Shown piece by piece: positions 1 to 5,725 of a stretch of DNA of 6,631 bases. A program made the translations under genes and the position numbers. The notes under the pieces are model-generated. The model made no database searches. It worked only from the letters and a program-made list of their open reading frames with translations, and was not told the DNA's origin. The DNA is from Eubacterium sp. (GTDB lineage Bacteria; Bacillota_A; Clostridia; Lachnospirales; Lachnospiraceae): the NCBI GenBank assembly GCA_017475785.1, contig JAFVEX010000191.1, positions 1 to 6,631 on the forward strand, written 5' to 3'. Every line of letters starts with the position of its first letter. The stretch's first letter is position 1.

Positions 1-1
1 G

Positions 2-115
2 AAATATTCACTGAAACGGGAGGTTAGAGCATGTCAGAGAGCGGGCTGAGAGTTACGCTTATAACGAACAGGCCGCTCTCCTACAGGCTCTTAGCTCCCG
101 GTTCAGGGGATATTT
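2..115. repeat. Long imperfect palindrome, possible structured RNA hairpin
   Basis: Positions 2-48 pair with 69-115 in perfect register (each pair of positions sums to 117). I count 38 Watson-Crick matches in 47, plus one G-U on the plus strand, with no bulge or offset. Best blocks are 37-44 with 73-80, 17-22 with 95-100, 26-30 with 87-91, 11-15 with 102-106 and 2-7 with 110-115. The tip closes with GTTA (52-55) against TAAC (62-65) around a six-base loop, below which lies a purine-rich AGA/GAA internal loop. It sits 65 bases past the stop of the minus-strand Hsp70 gene. No U-tract follows 115 on the plus strand; the minus-strand continuation is outside the window, so a terminator in that direction cannot be excluded. 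The arms may extend further left. Confidence 0.75.
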
Positions 116-121
116 GCGTGT

Positions 122-145
122 CCGCCAGAATGAATCGTTCGGCGG
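122..145. other. Small hairpin after the Hsp70 stop
   Basis: CCGCC (122-126) pairs with GGCGG (141-145), and inside it, after one bulged A, GAA (128-130) pairs with TTC (138-140) around a seven-base loop. It begins 35 bases past the stop codon of the minus-strand Hsp70 gene, a position where a terminator or mRNA-stabilising stem would sit. No run of T follows on either strand, so I do not call it an intrinsic terminator. Confidence 0.4.
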
Positions 146-179
146 GCACGACCCCAAGTGATTTAAAGCACAAGTCTCC

Positions 180-2792
180 TCAGCTTCTGTAGACGCTGAC
201 TTCATCAAACATCTTCTCCGGCTGAATATTCGCATCCTTGCGCTCAATTTTGAACAGATCATTCACAACCCGGCGCAGTTCCTGCATATTTCCGTTCTCC
301 AGACAGGTCAGCCCTTCTGCGCGGAGGCGGTCAAACGCAGCTCTGTCCTGGAAGTTGCCCGGCCACATGGTCATATTCAAGAAAATATTCCGTATGACAT
401 CGTCCTGCCGCCACCGGATTTCCGCGATGATCTCCCGCATCTCACTGAGCTGGCTCTCGAAATCAGAAGACCCCATATCGATGGAAAACCTCGCCAGCTC
501 CACCAGATTCTGAAAAGCGGCGGCCTCATCTTCTGTCGCCTTGTCCTCCGTCTTTCTGAACCGGGAAATCACCTCGTCCAGATCCCGGCTCTTGATGACA
601 TTTGCGTACCGCTGGTGCAGGATCGCGACACGGCGGTAGCAGTTCATCAGCTCGCTCTCCGCCTCCGCGATACTCTCCGGATCCTGACTGTGGGTAAACG
701 TACTGCGGATCCCCATCAGCTTTCTGCGCACCGCGTCCAGTTCCTCGTCGACGATGCTCTGTTTCATCTGCGCCGTCCGCTCGAGCAGCTTTTTCGCCTC
801 GTTGACCAGCGCATAGGTATCCTTCAGATCAATCTGTCCTTCATAGCGGCTGTAGAAATTTTTCTCCCGCATCCGGAGGCCGACACAGGGAATTGATACG
901 CCGAGGCGCAGATTTCCGGCCTCATTCATCTCATAGTCACAGATCACCTCGGCGCCGACCGGAACCACGCCGCCGGAGAAGACCGTGCCAGGGATCCGGT
1001 ACGTCCCGATGTAGCGGTTATCGTCCACCGGATCTCTGATTTCACCCTCCCACAGGCTGAAGCTCAGCGCGCCGGAGCTTCCGCCGACCAGCTGTTCCGC
1101 GGCACGGAAGGTCACGGAACCGTTTTTCGGGAGCGGATCATTTACCTGCACCAGATAGACCGGCACCGGCACGCCGCCGGGTTTGTCCAGTGCCTTGACA
1201 GCAATGGAATGGGACGCCGGAATGGACGCAATGCTCGCCAGTGTTCTGGTGATCGTAAACTGGCGCGTCTCCCGGGGAAGCTCCTCCGAATCAGCAGCTT
1301 CTCTGTAAATTTCTAGTAAAAACGGATACCTGCCCGGCGCCGGCAGTGTCACTTCCACGATACCCTGCCCGCGAATCATAATTTTTCCCGAATCGAAGAA
1401 AGCTGCGCCAGCTCCCGATCTGCCTGCGGCAGTCATGGAACTGGCGGCAGTTCCACCGTCCTCTGGCCTGGCTGTGCCAGCTCCCGCGCCGGGTGTCCCT
1501 TCACCCGAAGCGTCCGTCACTATCCGCACGAACCGCTCGCAGTCATCTTCGAAAAGCAGCGCGATCTTCGCGTGATCGGAGGATGTCCGGCTCTCGTACC
1601 GGATCGTCACGTTTTCCGACTTCGGGACTTCCGGCTGATCGTGAATCTCCTCAATCGACTCCCGTCTCCTGTGCTGGTCATTGCTCCAGTCGATTGTTTC
1701 CGCGTAGATAGAGGCTCCCTCGGCAACTGCTGTCATCGGATTAACTGCCGTGCCGCGCTCGATCCCAAGGATCGCGCACACCTGCTCCCGCAGCGGCGCG
1801 TACATCGTGGGGCCACCGATGAAAACGATCTGATCCATCTGGCCGGCATTTACGCCTGCGCGCGCCATCGTCTCCCGGGTGAGTTCCGCGGTTTCCTCTG
1901 CCATCTGCGCGACGATTTCCTCCAGATCCTCCCGGGAAATCGTGAGATCCAGATACATATCAGCACCATCCAGGTCTTTTGTCCGAAGCGTATCCTCATC
2001 CACCCAGACAGACACCGGTTCTTCAGAAGATGACAGTGAGATTTTCGCCTCCTCCGCGGCAAACAGCGCCGTGCGCTTCATCCCCAGAAAAGCCTGGTCA
2101 GTGTCCGGATCATCCGGCAGACGAAACGTTTCCTGCAGCCAGGGAAGAATCTTCTGGCGGTAAATCCAACGGTCCATATCCCTGCCGCCGCACATTTCAC
2201 GGCCGCCCTGCGCCAGCAGGCTGACGTGCCCGCCGATATGCTGTGCCACGGAGACATCAAATGTCCCACCGCCCAGATCATAGATGAGAAACAGCTTTTC
2301 CTGCTGATCCTTCTTCAGGACACTCATGACAGCCGCCACAGGCTCCTGCATCAGCGCCGTCTGTCCGATCCCCGCCAATCTCGCGGCCTCCAGTGTGGCG
2401 TCCTTCTTCATCTGGTTAAACGCAGACGGAACCGTGATGACCGTAACCGTCTCCGGATCTTTTCGGATTTCCTCCGGCAGATAGCCGTAGAGCACTTTCA
2501 GGAGTTCTGCGCTGCACTCCACCGGCGTCATCTGCGTCTGGGCATCGGCAAACTCAAACACCTTGCTCGTGCCCAGATACCGCTTAAACAGCGTCGCCGC
2601 GTTTTTCTCATTAGAAGATGCCATCTCAAAGGCCTTTCTTCCAAAAAACCGATGTCCCCTGCGGTCAATATAGATCGCGGACGGCGTCACATCCGCCTGC
2701 TCCGGACTTTTCCAGACATGCGTCTCCTTCCCGTCAAAGGAACAAATTGAACTGTTTGTGGTTCCCAGATCGATTCCTATGTAATGTCTCAC
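180..2792 (-). CDS. Atypical Hsp70 (DnaK-like) chaperone with inserted domain
   Basis: This 870-residue Hsp70-family protein starts at GTG (2790-2792), preceded by AAAGGAGA six bases away, and ends in TGA. The ATPase domain (about 1-370) has phosphate-1 IGIDLGTTNSS (5-15), the connect motif VPSAFNQMKKDA (121-132), phosphate-2 YDLGGGTFDVS (171-181) and the adenosine motif IVFIGGPT (322-329), so ATP binding is likely intact. The usual hydrophobic VLLLD-type linker is missing. Residues about 390-520 form a beta-rich extra domain, with a Gly/Ala-rich insert at 431-464. The segment about 528-640 resembles a diverged DnaK substrate-binding beta domain, including WEGE and DNRYIGTYRI against DnaK's GER and DNKSLGQF. 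From about 645 to the end it is helical, like an enlarged lid. Canonical DnaK is near 610-640 residues, so this is much longer and not the housekeeping copy. It has no signal peptide or membrane segment. It follows the membrane-protein gene by 47 bp and is probably co-transcribed. No CIRCE-like heat-shock element is visible. Its substrates are unknown. Confidence 0.93.
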   Translation of the reverse strand: MRHYIGIDLGTTNSSICSFDGKETHVWKSPEQADVTPSAIYIDRRGHRFFGRKAFEMASSNEKNAATLFKRYLGTSKVFEFADAQTQMTPVECSAELLKVLYGYLPEEIRKDPETVTVITVPSAFNQMKKDATLEAARLAGIGQTALMQEPVAAVMSVLKKDQQEKLFLIYDLGGGTFDVSVAQHIGGHVSLLAQGGREMCGGRDMDRWIYRQKILPWLQETFRLPDDPDTDQAFLGMKRTALFAAEEAKISLSSSEEPVSVWVDEDTLRTKDLDGADMYLDLTISREDLEEIVAQMAEETAELTRETMARAGVNAGQMDQIVFIGGPTMYAPLREQVCAILGIERGTAVNPMTAVAEGASIYAETIDWSNDQHRRRESIEEIHDQPEVPKSENVTIRYESRTSSDHAKIALLFEDDCERFVRIVTDASGEGTPGAGAGTARPEDGGTAASSMTAAGRSGAGAAFFDSGKIMIRGQGIVEVTLPAPGRYPFLLEIYREAADSEELPRETRQFTITRTLASIASIPASHSIAVKALDKPGGVPVPVYLVQVNDPLPKNGSVTFRAAEQLVGGSSGALSFSLWEGEIRDPVDDNRYIGTYRIPGTVFSGGVVPVGAEVICDYEMNEAGNLRLGVSIPCVGLRMREKNFYSRYEGQIDLKDTYALVNEAKKLLERTAQMKQSIVDEELDAVRRKLMGIRSTFTHSQDPESIAEAESELMNCYRRVAILHQRYANVIKSRDLDEVISRFRKTEDKATEDEAAAFQNLVELARFSIDMGSSDFESQLSEMREIIAEIRWRQDDVIRNIFLNMTMWPGNFQDRAAFDRLRAEGLTCLENGNMQELRRVVNDLFKIERKDANIQPEKMFDEVSVYRS
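1401..1502 (-). repeat. Low-complexity Gly/Ala-rich in-frame insert in the Hsp70 gene
   Basis: Codons 431-464 encode a run rich in Gly, Ala, Ser and Thr, with almost no large hydrophobic residues, between the beta strands RFVRIVTDASG (420-430) and FFDSGKIMI (465-473). At the DNA level the 16-base word at 1402-1417 recurs at 1471-1486 with one difference, 69 bp (23 codons) apart. This points to repeat-driven growth that kept the frame. It is probably a flexible surface loop. Confidence 0.6.
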
Positions 2793-2839
2793 GTTCTGTC
2801 TCCTTTATACTGTATTCCGCCAGATATGCAGCTGACTCT

Positions 2840-4036
2840 TCAACGCCGTCTCACACTGTTATCCGTTCCTGCCCTGTCTCCCTCTGTCCGCATCATATGC
2901 CGCGCATGAATACGGGCGGCGCGTTTTTCCATAACTGCCCAGATCGCAAATATGATCAAAAAAAGTACCGGAACGGTCGCACAGCCTGTCATCATGCTTC
3001 TGCCATATGAGCGCAGCGGATTACTGAAAAAGGAAAACGAAATAACTGTTACTGCGTAGAACACACCAAATGACAGCAGTCCGACTCCGCTGTAAAGGAT
3101 CACCGGATTCTCGCGGGGTTCGGAAACCAGCTCCAGAACCGTCGCCGCCGCGATCATCACGATGCAGACAAAAAATATCTGTTTGATGCCTAACATTCCA
3201 AAAACTGCCGTCAGAACCCACAAAACATTCGCGGCTTTGCGCCGCCCGCCAGTCTTCCTGGTTTTCTCCTCAGTCAGACCACCTTTGTTCTCGTCTGCGG
3301 CAGGCCCAGAATTCTTTTCTTCTGCAGAAGCCTGCAGATACTTCTTTTCATCCCGGCTCTGCATCACCGCTCTGCCTCCGCAGACGCGGCATATATGCGT
3401 TCCCGATCCGGTAATATAGTTTCCGGCGCCGCAGTCAGCGCAGTAGCGTATCGTAACCTCCTGATCACCAGCCCTGTATATCCGCAGGTTTTGATAGTCG
3501 ATGTAGACATCCTCCAGATATCGCTTCTCAACCATCTGCTCAACAAATCCCGCCGCTCCCGCCAGGCTTGTACGCAGCATCACACTCAGATCATCCAGCT
3601 GCCGGACGCCGTCCCTGCAAATCAGGCGGATACACCTGCGGCGCGGATAATTCCGGTAACACGCCACCAGAGCGATGAGCAAAATGCCCGCGCCCGAAAT
3701 CAGATAAAACACCGGGTACCGCAGCATGGAAATCCCCTCCCCAAATGGGTCCGCCGCAATACTTAAATCTGAAGTCAAAACACTCAGCGCGCCGCAAAAT
3801 ACCACGCAGCCGATCGCCAGCAGCACACCCGGCACACGCGTTTCCGTATCCAGGTCATCATTCAGCTTTTTGGAGAGAAAGATCGCCCCGACGGGGAAGA
3901 CAAGCACCACGAGAAAAGCCACAGATATCCAGAGAATATTACTCTCGTAAGGTCTTTTCTTCCACTTCTCCTTCTTCGCCTGTTTTTTCGCCTGCTTCTT
4001 TGCCTGCTTTTCCGCCTTCTTCGTCTGCTTATCCAC
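2840..4036 (-). CDS. Zinc-ribbon multi-pass membrane protein, partner of the Hsp70
   Basis: This 398-residue protein is not one I can name. The N-terminus (2-28) is very basic and repetitive in Lys, Gln and Ala with a four-residue period. Hydrophobic segments lie near 33-54, 69-88 and 107-126, then around 271-304 (one long or two short), 311-337 and 351-369. Between the two membrane blocks is a soluble part. Residues about 136-188 have a winged-helix-like pattern (QLDDLSVML, then KRYLEDVYIDYQNLRIY). A four-cysteine zinc ribbon follows (C199, C202, C216, C219, two CxxC knuckles), then a charged linker (about 225-268). The positive-inside rule puts the basic N-terminus, and hence probably the ribbon, in the cytoplasm. 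The start is taken as GTG (4034-4036) because a TAA lies two codons upstream; its ribosome site is weak. The next gene is the Hsp70, so a membrane anchor or adaptor for that chaperone is a reasonable inference, not shown. Confidence 0.85.
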   Translation of the reverse strand: MDKQTKKAEKQAKKQAKKQAKKEKWKKRPYESNILWISVAFLVVLVFPVGAIFLSKKLNDDLDTETRVPGVLLAIGCVVFCGALSVLTSDLSIAADPFGEGISMLRYPVFYLISGAGILLIALVACYRNYPRRRCIRLICRDGVRQLDDLSVMLRTSLAGAAGFVEQMVEKRYLEDVYIDYQNLRIYRAGDQEVTIRYCADCGAGNYITGSGTHICRVCGGRAVMQSRDEKKYLQASAEEKNSGPAADENKGGLTEEKTRKTGGRRKAANVLWVLTAVFGMLGIKQIFFVCIVMIAAATVLELVSEPRENPVILYSGVGLLSFGVFYAVTVISFSFFSNPLRSYGRSMMTGCATVPVLFLIIFAIWAVMEKRAARIHARHMMRTEGDRAGTDNSVRRR

Positions 4037-4118
4037 TTGTTATTCCGCTCGACTTTCTGCCTGCTTTCTCGTCTGCTTCTCCACCTGTTTTTCCGCCTGA
4101 TTTTCTGACGTTTTCCCT
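4023..4118 (-). repeat. 48-bp imperfect tandem duplication spanning the start codon
   Basis: Positions 4023-4070 and 4071-4118 are two copies of a 48-bp unit; the first 36 bases of each match at 30 of 36 by my count. Downstream, inside the gene, the same stretch continues with a 12-bp period (KQAK repeats). Each copy carries an in-frame GTG in the same context: 4034-4036 (the chosen start) and 4082-4084. The codon that is AAA in the upstream copy is TAA in the copy next to the start (4040-4042), which stops the upstream GTG reading into the gene after 14 codons. Confidence 0.7.
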
Positions 4119-4122
4119 GTTT

Positions 4123-4151
4123 ATTCTAGCACGGGCAGCTTTCTCTGACAA
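4123..4151 (-). promoter_or_regulatory. Sigma-70-type promoter of the membrane protein-Hsp70 operon
   Basis: On the minus strand there is a -35 TTGTCA (4146-4151), a 17-base spacer and a -10 TAGAAT (4123-4128), each five of six to consensus, with an extended TGC just before the -10. Transcription would begin near 4116, giving a leader of about 80 bases to the GTG at 4036. Confidence 0.7.
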
Positions 4152-4158
4152 TTATCAG
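4145..4158. promoter_or_regulatory. Near-palindrome over the operon -35, possible operator
   Basis: CTGACAATTATCAG is a 14-base palindrome broken only at one symmetric pair. It overlaps the -35 hexamer of the minus-strand promoter, where a bound regulator would block RNA polymerase. The same CTGA-N6-TCAG frame recurs at 5808-5821 ahead of nrdD. No regulator can be assigned. Confidence 0.3.
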
Positions 4159-4172
4159 CCTGGCAACTATTT

Positions 4173-4202
4173 TTGTCATGGAACAATCTGCCTTATTATG
4201 AT
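4173..4202 (+). promoter_or_regulatory. Divergent promoter for the small gene and activase
   Basis: TTGTCA (4173-4178) and TATGAT (4197-4202), each five of six to consensus, are separated by 18 bases. Transcription would start near 4209 and give a leader of about 47 bases. Its -35 lies 21 bases from the -35 of the opposite promoter, so the two may compete or share a regulator. Confidence 0.55.
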
Positions 4203-4255
4203 ATCATGTACACATAAAACAAGCAGAAAATATACATATTAAGGAGAAGCAAACC

Positions 4256-4522
4256 ATGATGTACCCTTATATGACGTTAAACAATGATACAGAGATTACA
4301 CACTCCGAAATGAAACCTGACGGGAAAGTTAAGGTTTTCATTGAAACACCTGATAATCATGGCGGGTTTAATAGTGCCATATGCTGGCTTCCAGATTATA
4401 CATGGGAAAAAATAACAGGATATTCAGAAGATGATATGCGGTACTTCATGAAATACATTCATAATAACGCACATCTGATTATGGAGTTTTCACAGGCTGG
4501 AGGAATAAACTTCTATATGTAA
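4256..4522 (+). CDS. Small conserved-looking protein of unknown function
   Basis: This is an 88-residue protein with a textbook ribosome site, AAGGAG (4241-4246), nine bases before the first of two consecutive ATGs. It opens with MMYPYMTL, has an alternating beta-type stretch KVKVFIETP (24-32), then an acidic helix-rich half (about 50-76), and ends GGINFYM. It has one Cys, no membrane segment and no recognised catalytic or DNA-binding motif, so I assign no function. It is clearly AT-rich, about 37% G+C by hand count, against 57% in a 60-base sample of the Hsp70 gene, which may mean recent acquisition. It lies under its own promoter and 51 bp before the activase gene with no terminator between, so the two are probably co-transcribed. 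Confidence 0.8.
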   Translation: MMYPYMTLNNDTEITHSEMKPDGKVKVFIETPDNHGGFNSAICWLPDYTWEKITGYSEDDMRYFMKYIHNNAHLIMEFSQAGGINFYM

Positions 4523-4573
4523 TACATTTGTTTGCTGCACAGGGAGTGATGACAACCGAAAGGATTATATTTC

Positions 4574-5476
4574 ATGAAACTGCACGGCCTTCAAAAAATG
4601 ACGCTGCTGGACTTCCCGGGGCATGTTGCCTGCACGGTGTTTCTCGGGGGATGTGATTTTCGCTGTCCGTTCTGCCACAATTATGACCTGGCCAGCGGTT
4701 CCGCCAGGCCGGTTATGGATGAAGATGCGTTCTTCACATTTCTCAAAAAGCGTAAAGGACTTCTGGACGGCGTGGCCGTCACCGGCGGGGAGCCCTGCCT
4801 TCACGGCGATCTTCCGGATCTGCTCCGCCGGATCCGCGCGCTTGGTTTCAGGACAAAGGTCGACACAAACGGGTACCACCCCGATATGCTCCAGTATATA
4901 ATAGAAGAAAAGCTTGTGGACTACGTCGCGATGGACATCAAAAACAGCCCGGCAAAATATGCCGCCACCACCGGATTCGGATATTTTCCGGCTGATGAGG
5001 CTTTTCGCGGGACTGAACTGTGGCATACCGAAGAATCATCCGCGCAGCGCTCTCCGGCTGACACACAGGCTGCGCAGCGTTTTCCGGCTGACACACGATC
5101 CATACAGCGCTCCCCTTCTGACACGCACGCTTCGCCGATAAATTCCGCAAAAGCATATTCGATGCCGGTTCATATTACCCGGAAACCGGATCTCGGCAGA
5201 ATCCATGAGAGCATCTCGCTTTTGATCCACTCTCCCATTGACTGCGAATTCCGCACAACCGTTGTAAAAGAATTCCATTCCGCGGAAGATTTCTACGAAA
5301 TCGGCGAGATGATCCGCGGCGCGGATAAATATTTTCTGCAGTGCTTTACAGACAGAGACACTGTCCCCTTCGGAGATCTTCACGCGCCTTCTTATGAAGA
5401 GCTGCGGCGGTACTGGAAGATCATGCTCGGCTTCGTCCCGGGAACAGAGCTGCGGGGCGTCAACGAGCCTGCCTGA
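4574..5476 (+). CDS. nrdG: Anaerobic ribonucleotide reductase activating protein (radical SAM)
   Basis: This 300-residue radical-SAM enzyme is of the class III reductase activase type. Such enzymes cleave S-adenosylmethionine with a [4Fe-4S] cluster and install the glycyl radical on NrdD. The cluster motif CDFRCPFC (C27, C31, C34) follows VFLGGC. TGGEP (70-74), VDTNGYHPD (96-104) and DYVAMDIKNSP (116-126) match the SAM-binding strands. The C-terminal part FRTTVVKEFH (226-235) and YFLQCF is also typical. The start is ATG with AAAGGA (4559-4564) nine bases upstream. From memory, relatives are about 190-240 residues; the excess is a segment near 135-200 that includes a threefold 10-residue repeat. 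It sits upstream of nrdD on the same strand, but 371 bp away and separated by the reductase's own operators. The N-terminus best fits the long NrdG2-like activase subgroup. A pyruvate formate-lyase-type activase is the main alternative; the neighbouring nrdD favours NrdG. Confidence 0.87.
   Translation: MKLHGLQKMTLLDFPGHVACTVFLGGCDFRCPFCHNYDLASGSARPVMDEDAFFTFLKKRKGLLDGVAVTGGEPCLHGDLPDLLRRIRALGFRTKVDTNGYHPDMLQYIIEEKLVDYVAMDIKNSPAKYAATTGFGYFPADEAFRGTELWHTEESSAQRSPADTQAAQRFPADTRSIQRSPSDTHASPINSAKAYSMPVHITRKPDLGRIHESISLLIHSPIDCEFRTTVVKEFHSAEDFYEIGEMIRGADKYFLQCFTDRDTVPFGDLHAPSYEELRRYWKIMLGFVPGTELRGVNEPA
5042..5131 (+). repeat. 3 x 30-bp in-frame tandem repeat inside nrdG
   Basis: Three 30-bp units encode AQRSPADTQA (157-166), AQRFPADTRS (167-176) and IQRSPSDTHA (177-186). 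The units keep the frame and sit between the MDIKNSP strand and the conserved EFRTTVV strand, where the family is expected to need only a short connection. The repeat is hydrophilic and Pro-containing, so it is probably an exposed loop. Confidence 0.8.
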
Positions 5477-5694
5477 TCTGCGGCGTGGTAATCCAGGTTT
5501 CACAGCCCCAGGTCGCTTCCTGCTGCAGCCCGGCACATAGACATCTTGCCGCAGCCTGGCGCAGTCCGGCGCACAGGCAACCCGGCACATTCTGGCGAAT
5601 AGACCTCTTGCCGCATCCCTGCACAACCCAGCGCACAGGCATCTTGCCGCGGCCCGGCACATTCTGGCGCGCAGACCTCTTGCCGCAGCCCGGC
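5477..5694. other. Gene-free spacer between nrdG and the NrdR boxes
   Basis: I find no gene here. Both strands stay partly open only because the repeat units are mostly multiples of three; the translations are Cys/Arg/Ala-rich (minus) or Pro/Arg-rich (plus) and resemble no protein I know. The stretch is mainly the degenerate repeat array. There is no clear intrinsic terminator after the nrdG stop. Confidence 0.6.
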
Positions 5695-5707
5695 ACACAA
5701 GATCTTG
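5523..5707. repeat. Degenerate minisatellite with about 36-bp units
   Basis: Units can be cut after each CTTGC: 5523-5549 (27 bp), 5550-5611 (62 bp, probably 26 plus 36), 5612-5647 (36), 5648-5683 (36) and 5684-5707 (24). A full unit begins CGCGGCCCGGCACATTCTGG and ends AGACCTCTTGC; the first and last units are short forms lacking the middle. The last unit ends inside the first NrdR box. Confidence 0.75.
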
Positions 5708-5710
5708 TTT
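5695..5710 (+). promoter_or_regulatory. NrdR box 1 upstream of nrdD
   Basis: ACACAAGATCTTGTTT matches the NrdR box consensus as I recall it (acaCwAtATaTwGtgt) at 13 of 16 positions. It lies exactly 31 bp upstream of box 2, the about-three-turn spacing typical of paired NrdR sites. NrdR is a zinc-finger/ATP-cone repressor that shuts down ribonucleotide reductase genes when dATP is high. Confidence 0.72.
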
Positions 5711-5725
5711 TTTATAATTATCACA

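Noticed and set aside
2..115. Palindrome as an integron attC site
   Set aside because: The ends lack the RYYYAAC/GTTRRRY core pair and the arms have no extrahelical bases, which attC sites need for strand choice.
31..192. Plus-strand 53-codon ORF with GGGAGG seven to eight bases before its ATG
   Set aside because: The apparent ribosome site and first half lie within the long palindrome, which explains the bases better, and the 3' part is antisense to the end of the Hsp70 gene. The peptide resembles nothing I know.
2226..2750. 174-codon plus-strand ORF
   Set aside because: It is antisense to the conserved Hsp70 ATPase motifs and shows no domain of its own.
4161..4180. Sigma-54-like promoter around TGGCAA
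   Set aside because: The required GG and GC dinucleotides are not at the fixed spacing; a sigma-70 pair explains the region better.
4037..4255. CIRCE or other heat-shock operator ahead of the chaperone operon
   Set aside because: No TTAGCACTC/GAGTGCTAA inverted repeat is present; only the unrelated CTGA-N6-TCAG palindrome was found.
4549..4659. Possible 36-codon leader ORF overlapping the nrdG start
   Set aside because: GGGAG is only two bases from its ATG, too close for initiation, and AAAGGA correctly serves the nrdG ATG.
5523..5707. CRISPR array
   Set aside because: Units are contiguous and degenerate with no unique spacers between conserved repeats, and no cas gene is nearby.
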